64,000 bases of DNA, taken from NCBI GenBank assembly GCA_036583965.1, contig JAZBQD010000019.1, positions 19,511,085 through 19,575,084 of the forward strand, read 5' to 3'. The position numbers were made by a program, and so were the translations under genes. The notes beneath the pieces are model-generated. The model was given only the letters and a program-made list of their open reading frames with translations, was not told the DNA's origin and made no database searches. How positions within the stretch are numbered: position 1 is the stretch's first letter; each line of letters opens with the position of its first letter. The stretch is from Prunella strophiata. Lineage: Eukaryota > Chordata > Aves > Passeriformes > Prunellidae. Of this stretch, positions 10,225-23,600 are shown piece by piece.

Positions 10225-13200
10225 TAGCTTAAGTCAAAAGCTAGTATGAACAGCAAGATTTCCACTTGCTTATAGTTACCTCTATACCAATATTAAAGCT
10301 GATATTAATAGTAACAACAGCATCATAAAAATTCAGGTAAACTCCCAGTATATCTTGAAGACTCCTCATTCACAGCTGATAAAAGGTTTAACCAACCTTC
10401 TTTTCCTTTTTCTTTAGGAGATTTTTGTGTTCAACATAGAGCCAGCAACACAACAACAATCTGACTGACGCAGAGCCTGAGTCTTAATATTGGCTCCTCA
10501 TCACCAGTGAGTTAGAAACTGTTGCAGACAGCTTGTGGGAGAACAAGTGCAGCTCCACATATTTCCTTCTCTGTCAAATACACCAGCACTAAAAAGTAAA
10601 TTTATACAAATTTATACAATAATTTAGGATTTAAATTTTTTTATGGCAAACTCATTATAGAAATAAAGCAAGAACATTTTGTTTATCTTAGACATATTCT
10701 GTGCTGTCAGAGGGGCTGACTTCAGTCTCTAACACACCAAAATCACAGGTATTTGACTTTACTAAGTCAAATTATTTTGCCCATATTTGTATGATCATGG
10801 GAAGACTCTGGAAACTGAGATTTTTGCTCACTAGATTTTCATGAATATTCATCACATTTTGGTACCACCATTTTTTCAGATTCATTGTTAATATTTGAAC
10901 CATAGCCATGAAATATCTTTGCAAGAGTGCATCTCATATCAATCTCATGGATCTCAGGTTTTGGTGAAATAGACTTTCTCTGAACCATTCTCAATTACAA
11001 AAAAACCCTCTTCAATTGCTGTTAATTCCATGGATTAATTGGTGGTGGTCATAATTGATTGCAACTGATTTATCCATCTCACCAATTTTTTTTTTTTTTC
11101 AGATGTTCAAATTTTTTTGCATGAAATTTATTTCATTAAGTAATTTTTCAGCTTAATTTTTTTCTCCTTTCTTCAAACTTGAGCAATTCCAATGTTTTTT
11201 GTCTGATTAAATTGCAAATATGAACCCAAGAACATTCTGTGCTGAGATAACTTGCTTGTATTTTCCTGTGAGCTATCTGAAAGTCAAGAACAACCAAATA
11301 TGGGTTGAAGAGAGAGTATCTTTCAAAAGAGTTTTGAATATGAATGGGATATTTGATTTTAAAAAGTGACTCAGTTAAACAAGGACATTGAGAATCTTGA
11401 CCAAAATATCTCTCCTTAAAGATTGTTCTAAGTGTTCTGGTTTTCCACACTTAAACTTTTCTTGTGTCACTTTCTTTTGTTACTTCAAAAGATAAAGATT
11501 TCATATCCTTTACATTCTACTGGTAGCTGACTTTATTGTCACCATAGGCCAGTGAAAATTTTTCTAAGGCTATCCTGTTCCCCTTCTAATGTCAGCCTAA
11601 AATAGACACCATTTGGAGGATGATGAGGATGAGACAGACTTCTGTCAGCTCTATTGTGTGTCTCTTGGCAGCCTTTTCACCTGCAGATTTGCTTCCTCAA
11701 AGCCTTATCTGTGGTGTCTTGTGGATACAATGGAAACCTGATATGGGTAAAGCCAACAGTTGAGTTCAATTACAGAGAAAAAGTTCTGTATTTTCTTATG
11801 TACTTGCATAGTTACATATTATGCTTCCTTTTAAACTAGATGTAGTGAACAAGATTGTCATGATCTAGTCTACAATCACAGATTCAGTTCTCCCGAAATG
11901 TCAAGGACAGTTCTTCAGTCTTAGAAACACCAGTTTCTTTCTGCCCTTCATGCAGCTTTTAATAAAATGTGCTCATTTTGTGTCCTTATGTTCAGTGCAG
12001 TACTTTTCAAAGCTCAGTAATAAAAGGTTTTAATCAGCTTGTGATTGATTTAATGGGAACATTTACTCATAGTGGTACACATGGTTCAAAAATCAGAGAT
12101 AACTTACAGACATCTGCTCCACTTAGTATCTGAGATATATTCCATCTATAGTTGACAGAAAAAGTCCTTATACAACCCAGACCTAGGGACTCACAGCCAG
12201 GTTCAAAATTATTCTGTTGACCACAGAGCTCATTTATACATGCATTTATATCATCCCATTTTACTCACATAATTTTAACTGCAATATTAATATAGCTCTA
12301 CATCTTGACTTTACTAATTAAAAAAATGTCAAGAATTACAAAATTCTTAAGTTGTCTAAGCAATGTGTGCATCTCAGCAATCCATGCTATAAATGAACCT
12401 TCTGCATTGAACTCACTTTCCATGCTCCACACAAGTTTTTTATAAGAAATTCAAACTATTTCTGGCTTGAATCCAGGATATTGGAAAGATTTTCTGCATT
12501 CATGGGAACAAGACTGAGGCCAACAGTTCTACTAGTTCTGCACAATGAAATTCTTCAACAGAAAGATGCATTTTGGGTAAAGAGAAAGCAATGTTTTCTC
12601 CTGGATACATTGAAGACTATGTATTGAATTGTCATTATTGTGTATAAAATAGGAACCAAGATATTTCACAGAAAGCATTGCATTCCAGATAAATGCAACA
12701 TGGAGTTGTGGCTTATAAAAACACCAGGACTGAAGACCCCACTCCTCCACCCCTCACCTCACACACTGTTAGGAACAAAATGGTTCGGAAATCATTTTTG
12801 CCTGATGGGTTTAATTCTCACATTAATTTGTCAATTAGTATAAATTCAGACTCACAGGTATGTTTGATGTTTATTTCTAATATATTCAGAATACCTATGA
12901 CTTTCATAAATATTCAAAAGATAAATTAACTAGAAAGAATGGGAAGAAATTCCTTGACTCTGCACTGGGAAACAGTCACTTTCATAAGATGGAAAATGCT
13001 TAATAGAGACATAAGGGATAGTGAAGCTAAACCACCAGCTTTACAACAAAAGGAGAAAAACCCCAAATATGTGATTTATATATTTGCATCACATCAACCA
13101 TAGTTTGAGTTTAGGGAAACCTTCCACTGTTCATCTTGACTGCCCAAATCAAAAGGAACTAGCATGTTATGCTGGGATGGCAGGCAAATGATAACATTCA

Positions 13201-14561
13201 CATTTTTATAAAAAACAAAGAAAAAAAATACTAAATACTGAGCAAAAAATTGCTTTGAAGAAATTAGAAGAAAAGCTCATAGGAGAATTTTCTCACTGTC
13301 TTGTGAGGTAAAGAATGAAGCTTTACCTCTAAACAATTAATACAAAGTAGAAGATGAGATGTGTAGTAAGAATTACAAGAAAGTACTACCTTAAATATAT
13401 CGTTGGCCTTGCAAGATGTAAGATTTAAACAATTTAGTGAGCATGTACTCCATTTGAGTGCATAATTGCAATGATTATAAATTCTGATAAGGTAATTTAA
13501 CTTGCTTATGACAATTAGCCATTTGCAAATACAATTATTTTATTAATGTACACAATTCTAAATAAAAAATTGTGTCTTTCACAGGTTTTAAAAATCATTA
13601 TCTGTATTCTGAAAATTGGAAGTAGCAATAAGATTTTTAGTTTGCTACTCCACAGTGATCAGCAGTTTTATAATCCACAGTCTTTAATCAGGCAAGCACA
13701 CTGTTCCACAACTGTATCTAGCTGTGAATAACAAGAGTGCAAGCCATCTCTTCACCTTGTGAGCTAAATGCAGAGAAAGCTGTTTCTGCAATTTTGTCAT
13801 TCCTTAATGGAATGTTAATCACACTCAAATAATGGAACGAGAGGAGGCGACTGCTAGCTACTCCTGTTCTGCTTACAGTCATGATTACTTAAAATTTTCA
13901 TAAATGTCTGTTTGATTTTGACCAGGTTAAACTCTGGAAATTCCTTGGAAATTCAGCTCAGCAGGCATTTTTCACTCACCAACATTACAGAACCTTGAGC
14001 AGCAGACATACACCCCAGCCATCCTTCAAAATAGCTCATCAGTCCTTTCTGGCTGTCTTTTTTTCCCATATATCTGATCATGTTATACCAATCAAAAATC
14101 TGGACAATTCATTATTGCAAACAGTTCCAAGGAACACAGAACTATGAATGTGTCAGATAACAATACTATGTGAGATTATGGAATTTCAGTATCACATTTT
14201 CTATTACAAATAATATGAATCACTTAGTAAAGTAGTAAAAATCATAAAATAATACAATATAGGCCAGAAGCTTTCACTGTGATCATGTGTGACATTCTAC
14301 ACACTACTTTCCCAAAGATTTTAACTAGCCATACTTATCAATTCCTGATGCAGTAGCAGAGGGAAAATTTGCTTATTTCCCATTATCCAGTAATTCAGTG
14401 GCATGGCTGCAAATACAACTCAAACTCTGGACTTCTAGCACTGAGCTTAGTCCTAGAACAAATTCTAATAGGATATCTGAGAAAGAGAAGGAATTGCACA
14501 AAATATTTTAATACTAAGCTTTATTTGCAGGGATTTTTAGCTGTATGCTAACTTCAGTGCT
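10225..14561. other. AT-rich non-genic DNA
   Basis: No recognised gene or transposon. A 57-bp segment at 10692-10748 (plus) is open in one frame and lies between TTTATCTTAG and GTATTTG, which is compatible with a chance pseudo-exon. Open frames at 11148-11450 (minus) and 12640-12929 (plus) are AT-driven and featureless. Confidence 0.55.
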
Positions 14562-14583
14562 AAAAAAAAAAAAAAAAAAAAAA
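14562..14583. repeat. Poly-A tract (22 A)
   Basis: Uninterrupted 22-base A-run followed by A/C-rich sequence to about 14660. No retroposon body is recognised directly upstream. Confidence 0.95.
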
Positions 14584-14770
14584 TTAAAAACCCCAAAACA
14601 ATTTTAAAAACCCCCAACAAATCCAATTCACACAAACAAAACCAAAATGAAGAAGCAAGTGAAAAGAAAAAGAATGGGCAGCTAGGAAGAGCTGTGGTAG
14701 GATCTCCAGACATGCTTATTCCTCTGAGTGGAAAGATATTTGAACACTTGAAGAAGAAGTCCAAAAAGGT

Positions 14771-14915
14771 GAAACCTCCATTTTTGGAGATAATCAAAAC
14801 CCCACAGGGCATGACTGTGAGCAGTCTGCTGCAGCTGATCCTGCTTTCAGCAGGGGGTTGGACCAGATGATCTCCACAAGGCCCCTCCCATCTCAGCTAC
14901 TCTGTGGTTCTGCTA
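14771..14915 (+). mobile_element. CR1 LINE, short 3'-end fragment
   Basis: The plus strand shows the final part of a CR1 3' UTR: GAAACCTCCATTTTTGGAGA, then a GCAGCTGATCCTGCTTTCAG block, GGGGGTTGGACCAGATGATC, TCTCCACAAGGCCCCTCCCA and a decayed octamer (TCTGTGGTTCTG). It is strongly 5'-truncated, keeping about 145 bp and no coding sequence. Confidence 0.88.
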
Positions 14916-17900
14916 CAAATGTCTGGGCACTGAAGGCCCTGTGTAACAGATTTGGTGGGTTTCAGAGTCATCAGAAAAAAATCACCATAATTTCACTGTG
15001 AATACAGTGCAGATTAGTCATTTAATGAAATCTCCTAAAATTAATTAATATTTTCTCCCAAGCTTGCTATTCATGACACAAAAAGGCATAAAAGATGACC
15101 AAAGTGCACAGAATACTCCACTTTAGTAATAGGGATTTGGATTCCTACGCTTTATGAAAACCCAGAATTCTACTTTATTTTTAGACCTCTTGCCATCATT
15201 CCTCTGCCACTACATCCTGATATGCAGCATGTTCATGTTGATGATTATTGACTAAGGCTCTGTTGCCACTATTTAGTTATAACATCAGCTTAGCCTGCAA
15301 TAGCACTAATCATAAATGACCATCACATACAAGCACTTTTGATATCATCTATACCTATATTCTTAGCTCAGTAGCCAAGTGGTTCAAATTGTATTTAATT
15401 TCTCTATATGTTAAGGGCAGAGTAAAGTCATACAGACACAGGACACGAAGATTCTGGTTTTCCCCTTTAGAGTCTCTTTTTATATCTGTCATGACATTTT
15501 AATGTTTCTTATAGAACAGTAGTAGTCTAAGAATATTAATACTTATCTATTTAACAAAGAAACTGGACAACTTAAGTTTGTAATATATGCAGAAGTCTTT
15601 AAGCTAATAGGAAGACATATTGATTTTGAGTCATAGTAGAAAAACACATAAGGATATTTTATTATTGAGGTTTTGGTTTCTCACTATTTGCAAATTTAGG
15701 TTGAATTCAGCCAACAGCTGTCCTTCCCTCTGTTCTAAGAAAAGAAGCCAGGGAGGACTCAGTTCAGAAAAATGATGGATATTCTGCCATCACACACTGT
15801 GTCAAGGATGACAGCCTGACCTCAGGTTTTGGTACTATATCAGTTTATTCTCCTGAGGAAGTAACTTCACACACACTTCTCCCCTCTCTGGAGTGTCTGT
15901 TATCTCATTGTGATAAAGCATTGAGCATCAAAAATACAAGGTCTAATGCTATCTTGATAAGAATCTTATATTTTTTAATATATGTAGTTGAACATTCACA
16001 TTAGAAAGTTATTAAGAATATAAGGGTTTTATGCAAACAGCTCTGCCTATAGGAGTTGAAGGTGACCTCAGTGTATTGCAGCAGCCCAGTATTTAGATTT
16101 GTGTTTAATGCAGAAACTTTTCTTTAAACTGTTACTTAAATGATGCAGAGAATGGGTGAGAACATGGATATCACATCTTCCTGGTGAACATTCTGCTCAT
16201 CACATGGTTCTCTGCAGACCTTTAAGCCCAAAGCATTCCTTTGAAACTCTATCACCTTCCATAGGCACTATGAGATGATTGAGAATATGCTAAAATTTTC
16301 CCCATTTCTGTGAGGTGTGGCTGTTTATGTTGCAAAAACTTATACTTTCTAATTTCATATCATGTAGATGATTAGGTTTATGGGCTGATTGAAGGCTTTG
16401 AGTTCCTTTCAGTTCTTGCTCTCTGAAATTATATTCTTAATATATTCTTAATTTTCTTCAAGTCATATCTCTGTGACACCACATAAAATCTCTTTTCAGT
16501 GACAAAAAATCTTCAGGTTTTTTTTTTGCCAGTTACAGACTATAGTTTGTGTTAATACAATCAAGAATCATGATAAGATTTTGTTGATAATCTGAAGTTA
16601 TGTAACACATACTACATATACCAGTTAAAACTGAGATACCTTCATAGAACCTAATGGGTTCTATTTTCCTTTGAAAATGCCTCAAACCTGACTAATTCAA
16701 ACAAAGGGGGCTATAAAACATTGTCTATATAGCAAGGCATCAGTTGTTTTTACCAATGGCTACCTGCAGTGTCCCAGCTCTCATAAATAGCAAACATCTC
16801 AAATCTTAGAAGACATGAAACCTAGTCCAGGTGCAACTTTCTTTGCCAAATCACTGTTCAAATTGACAAACTACTTTAGGAGAGGATAGTAATTATCTTT
16901 AGAAACACTACAACATGAGAGAAGCTTGATTTAATTTAATCACTAGCACTATAATTTAAGTCATGATGCATGCGTTAATTATTCAAAGTAAAATGTTCTT
17001 CTCAGAGGACTTTCACTAGGGATCTGCTCTTTGGGAAATCTAGTCATGTATGGATTTTCTTGCCACAGTAACTGTAATTATCAGGTAGAATACAACACTA
17101 TGAAGGGAATATTTTAACAAATTCTTATTAAATCCAACTGTGTTAGAATTATATGACTGATAGAATAGTCATATAAGTTATTTACAGTGAATTATATATT
17201 AAGTTTACTAATTCATATAATTATATCATTACAGTTTTTGCAACTACTTTTGGCCTAATTCCTAATATTGCTCTATTATTCCTTCCCATCCCAATTACTA
17301 AATTTCATATTAATATAGACCTCCTTTTCCTGATACAAGCCCAGTGACTTACCCTTACCACATGAAGAGTCACACTGCATAAATTGTTCATGTCAAGAAA
17401 TTAAAATAAAACTACCCTTGCAAGACTATTACTAAAAGCATGATTTTTGATTCCTAATCAAAGTAATTCCTAAAACTTGGCAAAATAAGTAGACTAACAA
17501 CAGCACTAGATTACTGATCATTACAGTGCTTCAAATCACATAACACTTCTAAATATTTCATTATATGTACATGACTAAATTAAACCTCAAATGCTTCCAA
17601 GAGACAAAGGAATAAATTACACTTACCTCGGAACTCTCTGTTCTAAGACAGAGAAAGGTTTAATCACTGAATAAAGCTGATGTTTAAAGTGGTGGGGGTG
17701 GGAATCCCAGTCATACATGTGAGCCTTGATCAAACTTTTGTTCTAGTAGTGCTGCTAGAACAAAACTGAAAAGACACCAATTACCAGACAGATATTCTGG
17801 AAGGTTTTGGTTAACACCTATTACATCTATTAACTTTCTTTAATGTTGTGTCATCCTACTCCTGGTAAACAACTCTTCTATCCTAACTCAACCCATCTCC

Positions 17901-20676
17901 AATATAAAATGTAGAAAAATAACCTTTCCTGAAGAAGATTCCTTGCTTCAAGTGCAGTCAGTTGTGATTATTATAAAATCACTTTGCTGCTTTGCGGTTT
18001 CTTTGCTGTTGATTTTTAGTGAGTAACTAGAGTGTTTTTCATAATGCAAAATATATTATCATTTTTAACAAGGATCCTAAGTCCTGCTCTCTTACATGAA
18101 AACAGTTTCCAGTTCTGACAAAATAAATCAACTCAGAACATGACGTACACTGTTGATCTGTGTGTACATCTGTAGTTTACAATGTATGTATAGCTGTTTC
18201 TTACTGTAATAGGCCTGTTTCATGTACTTTTGGAAAAAATGAGCCCTCATTAAATGCTCTTCCTCATTTGTTAAAATAAGCTATCTTTATGACTAAATTG
18301 TGCTCCATTCCCAGCCCCTCTAGACCCAAAGGGATACAAAAAATTGGAATGGAATATTTTAGTACCAAAATGTTTCTTTCACATGTTGCGATCCTGTGGA
18401 TTTGGTTACAGATTTCTTATTAAAAGCAGTGGAAGCCTCAGCTGTTCAGAATTTCTGGGTTTTAACAAGGTCTAATACAAGTTTAGCCATTAAAGATATC
18501 CTGAAAAGTTTAGCATAGTGATCAATGCATGCAGAGTGTTCACTATTCAATCTCCCTGCAGTCATTGAACATGATATTTCTTTCTCACAGAAATCAGTAA
18601 AGACAATGTTTAGAAGTCATTACAAGATGCTGTCCTTGTGAGTTACTTCCCTTTGGATTTCACAAACATAACTAGACCCTATACATATCCCCTGTAGGCT
18701 GATTATACCCAGGGAAAATAACATGTACTTCAAGCAGCCATTGCAAATACACTAAATCTGTATCACAGGCAAATTAGTGTCCTTGTGTGTCACTAGGCCT
18801 CAGTGCTGGAATGACACTGGCTCTTATGTCTTATGAGATATAAGAGCCAAACTTTTAGCTACTGGCTGAATAGGAAAGAACTCAATATCTCCACCTGTAA
18901 GGCTGAAGTAGCTGGGGGCTTGAAGGGTAGCTCAGGTGGCCAGGGTTACTATCGTATTCAGTATCATCTTCCATCTTTTAAAACCTCCTGTGGTTCACAT
19001 GTGTGAAGCATTCTGGTACACAGTGTTGCCAGAAAAAGGATTCTGAATTCACAGGGGGATCAGAAATGCTCTCTGTTTCTGCAAATTGTGACAGTCTCTG
19101 GGGATGAAAGGCATTTCCTAAGTATCCTCTTCAAGCTCTATTTCTGAGTGATGGATAAAGAGGGGACATTCTGATATTCCTCCTAGCACTTTTGTGCAAT
19201 CAAGTCCTCCTTCAATGCTTATTCTATAGTCACCTTCTAACAAGTGGAGATGCATAATCAGACCTCATAAATGAGGCATGCCAGTACATCATCTATAATG
19301 AAATTTCTTATAGGAAAGCATCTTGATTCTGTATTTTAGTATCAATCCAGCCACTGCATATTTAGTCCTTGATGATGAACATTCCTGTTAAACTGCATTT
19401 CTTTTAATTCTGTGGCAAATGACTACTGAAATGAACTCAATACATCTACAAATCATTTCAATAGATGACTACAAAAGGCATAGAATGTTATGTTAGCTAG
19501 AGGAAGTGCCATCTACTATGAGAGACTGCTGTGTAAAATTTATTTAGTGTATGCATGATGATCACAGCAGCCAGGATATTACAAAACTGAAATCAATTAC
19601 TAATTATGATACACAAGATTCAAAAATTAAAAGCAATTTGAACTGCACAGAGGAGGATAAAACAAGCTCATAAACAAGCAGCTTGCCTAAAAATACTCTA
19701 ATGTGAATGATGGTGTGGCTTTTATTGTCCCCTCCTCCAAATATTTCACTTTTGTATTCATGAAGGACATTAGAAGTCACATAATAATGAGTGGGAATAG
19801 GGAGGCCAGGATACAAAGAATGAATTAAAATTCCTGAAGATAATTAGCCAAATGTTTTGTTTTAAATCTGTCATCTAGAAACTTGAATCATTGCTAAAAG
19901 CATAGTTCCTTTCTTTCCCTCAACTTCTCATTCCAGATAGGCAGTAGAAGTTATGTGTAATCAGATATTCAAATGGTCTATTTCTGCATTCTGTCACAAG
20001 CAGAAGATTGACTTTTAACATTTTATAAAACCAAATCTCACTCTGGGTTCATGTCACACTAGCAGATGATATCACCAGCTCTGATTATTGCAGTATAAGA
20101 ATTTGTGACACACTGAATCTGTAAATGGTTTGGGAACAGGCTTATATAGAGATATGCAGTCACCTCAGATGAACCCATCCTTCAGTCCATACAAACTGTA
20201 TAATGTTGATGACATGAGCACTTGCATGTTATGGGTTCAGTCACCTCCAAGGAATGGGTAGGAACAAATCAGGTCTGTGCTACCTGTAGTGCAAGTGATC
20301 AGCAAATGACATGCTGTGAAAATTAAATAAGAATTCAATGCCTTGCCAGAATACTGGGCTGGAAAGGTTATTGCAGTAAAACCATGCTGCATTTAAGGTA
20401 AAGCTGGACAGTCTGTGGGCAAGCTGAACTCCAGAACTGAGTTCACATCTCCAGTTGAACAAGAGCACTACATTCCCCATGAAGTATTATGTTGAGCCAC
20501 CTCACAGGAAAATTAAACAAGACCCAACAGAGGCAGATTAAAACTGTGTTATCTCTTAGAATTTCTGCTCCTTACCGTAGAAACATGTTGCTCAAATATG
20601 TAACTTTTGATAAAACACTGTAATGTGTCAGATGGCTGAGGTGACAAGCACATGTGATTTTACCATCTTCTCCATC
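14916..20676. other. Repeat-poor AT-rich desert
   Basis: Nearly 5.8 kb with no recognised transposon, gene or RNA. Noted items are a near-tandem ATATTCTTAAT pair at about 16431-16453, a candidate minus-strand microexon at 17627-17642 (separate entry), and AT-rich TAAT-containing stretches near 16925-16985. The lack of transposons over this length suggests either age or selective constraint, which I cannot test. Confidence 0.5.
17627..17642 (-). other. Candidate 16-nt microexon (splice-site evidence only)
   Basis: On the minus strand a pyrimidine-rich acceptor (ACCTTTCTCTGTCTTAG) is followed by 16 nt (AACAGAGAGTTCCGAG) and then a consensus donor (GTAAGTGT). An alternative acceptor upstream at a CATCAG would give a 50-nt exon that is open in one frame. 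Both splice sites are strong, but one strong pair in 64 kb of two-stranded sequence is within chance expectation, and no partner exon is identified. Confidence 0.15.
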
Positions 20677-20699
20677 AAAAAAAAAAAAAAAAAAAAAAA
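20677..20699. repeat. Poly-A tract (23 A)
   Basis: Uninterrupted 23-base A-run within single-copy sequence; no retroposon is recognised 5' of it. Confidence 0.95.
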
Positions 20700-23600
20700 G
20701 TGATCTTTAGTCCTGTCTTCTTGTCTCTAAAGTACAGAGTACACATGATATTTATGATTTTCTGCTTTGCAGTTTTCGTCTTTCTTAATTTTGCACCTCA
20801 GTGTCTTATTCTCACTGTTTCTGTCTGGTCAGAATATTTCTAAGTGATTCTCTAACATGGCATCTACTCTATTCACCTCCCCCAGATTCTCCTTGTGTTT
20901 ATGAAATGAGTTTTCTGTTCTTATAAGATGAAGTTCTTCAGATTTATAACTCCAAGTACAGTGAAGTAAGTAAGTGAAGTGAAGAAGATAAACAATCTGA
21001 ATTTGTGGATGACTCTGTACATCAACAATTTTAGAATCCATCATAACCTGCCAGTCATATGCTCTCTTAGCATGAAATGTGTAAAGAATATAGAGCTAAA
21101 GAGTTTTTCATATAAGCTTAAAAGGATCATAAGCAAATTTTGTTCATAGTTACAATAATTTTAAATTCATCCTCTAGCAGAAAAAACAAGTCAAAACATG
21201 CCCAGTGATTTTAAAATCTCTTCGCCTATGATGCATATTAAAACCTTTGGGTTTGTGTAGAAATAGTCTGGGAAAATATAGTTAGTCAGCTCCTGCAGCT
21301 GAGCTCACAGAATTCTGGCTTTGGCCTAGATGTCAGCACCTTCATAACCTCCCTGAACTGAATCAGCAGAGTGGGTCTGGCTCTAAGCATATGCAGGAGA
21401 GCTCAGTATTTAGCACCTCTAATTTGCAGGCAAAGCAGAGGCTGTTAAAGGTGGTGCAAGGTCATAACAAATCTAAGCTCTTTGAAATGTTAGATTTTAA
21501 TTTGAATAAATAATTTTATTTTTTTTATTCTCCCTGTTAATTTTATTTTTAGCATGAGGATGTCTGGTTGGTTTCAAGCTATTTGGACTTAATATCAAAA
21601 TCCTGATTACTGTATACACTTTTAAGATATAACAGAAGGTGAATGATAAAATGAGGGGTTCTTTAAAGCACTTTTCACAAGGAAGGTGCTATTCTGTTAG
21701 AATCTTGTAGTTGTAATACATTTTTTAAAACCTTTAAATTAAAAAAAAAAAACATTTTAAACTCAAATTATATACATTTTTAATTTCCCTCTACATGTTT
21801 TTTTTTTCTTTTCTTAGTTTATAAAACTATCTGAAATATGTCAATCTGAAAACACAAGACCATTTAAAAGAGGTTTAATTATGTAACAAATTGAAGTGAT
21901 ATTTCCACAGCCCATTTATTTTTTTCTCACGTATAAAACCACTTTTTCATGTATATTTTGAATGAATAAGATTAAAAATGAATCAGACCTTTTACCTAAG
22001 ATGCAAGCTTACTTGTATAGGACACTAAAAAAAAAAAAAAAAAAAAAAAAAAAGCTGTGTAGAATAAACAGTTATTGCCAGTCTTTCTATTGCCCAATGC
22101 AAACCTAAAACATTGTGTTTTGCTGAATCTATCCAGTTTATGTGTGTGGAACCTGGCAGTCAATAACTCCTGACAATTGTCAACAATGTGAAAATGGTCA
22201 TGAAGAAATCAAGTCCTTGCTGAAAATCCTCAGCAAGTGGACTTGCACATCCTGTCAGTGAGTTACTATGAGATATACACTCTGAAAGTTCTCTTTCTTC
22301 AGGAATTATTTATCCATATGCAGGGTAGTCATACAAAAGCAGGGGTATTGCCCTGTTTTCTAAGCTTGAACTTGCCTCTGTCATCTCTCTTTGTCCAGAT
22401 GATCTGAAAACATCTGTCCTAAAATCTACATCTTATTCCCTTCTACTTCACTCATAAAACAAAAATAACCAGAAGTAAGTGTTGAGATTTTCCATGCATT
22501 CCAACAGGGGAGAGATTGGTTTTGCATCTTTTTGCTTCATCTTTAGCATAAATGAAACACATAAAAGTTGAATATTTATGTTCAATAATTGAAGAAAATA
22601 AAATATATAGATCTTTAGTTTACAAGAATGCTCACATTTAAGTTCCAGTGCTGCCCAAATCAAGTATTCTTTAATTTTATCCCCTATAGAGAATGTTGCA
22701 TGAAGGAATAACAGCTACAAGGGAAAATGTTGGAATAACAGAGAACAAATAAATTATGAAAGACAGGAATTGTATAGACATATAATAATATATTTCAGTT
22801 TTCTGTCAGATATAAAACAGCTTCTAGAAATAATACTGAAATAAGCATTTTTCTCATAGCAATAACAGCAGAAAAGCATCCTCTCCTGACTTGTAGGGCA
22901 TATACTGAGGGTATTCTGGTTACTATTTTATCAAGAACATTTGCCCACAATTTTAAATACCCTCAAATAGGATGATTTCTCATTCATACTCCCATCCACA
23001 TTCCATGTTATATGTATTTGCTCTAGACTTTTAATATTGTTTTCAATATTTGAGCTTGATTCACTTTGATATTCAAGCAAAACAAACATAGCAGGAATTG
23101 ATATTGTCATCAAATCTGGTTTAATGTTAATAAAGTAGTGCCATTTTATTGCATATATACACCAATGTATGTAAATAAGGTTTTTTGTCTTTTTGTCATC
23201 ATGCTTCTCATTATGCTTCTTTTCTTTAACAATTTAAATGAGTAGAGATACACATCTGCTGTGGTAAGAAGCTCCTAGGGGTGGTGCTTTGACAGCTCAT
23301 AGAGTAGAATTCAGATGCCTTATTCACTTTCTCCTGCTTTCTCCAGGTGCTATTCTTACACTATTTCAGATTCATATAGCATATTCTAGTACTAAAGGAT
23401 ATAAAAAAACACAGTTTCTGCATGATAACTGCTAGAACCTCTAACCAGAGAAACAAAGTCATGGAGATATAATGGAGTGTCTTGTCCTATAATGAAATGC
23501 CCTTTTGTCCACACAAAATGATGTAGTATAATTGTAGCTGAAGATTTGGCTATATCTTAGGCCTTCCAGTTAGAGGCTAAGGAAAAATAAAACCAAAAAA

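Noticed and set aside
10692..10748. 57-bp open segment between TTTATCTTAG and GTATTTG
   Set aside because: It has a moderate donor and no compatible partner; segments like this are expected by chance.
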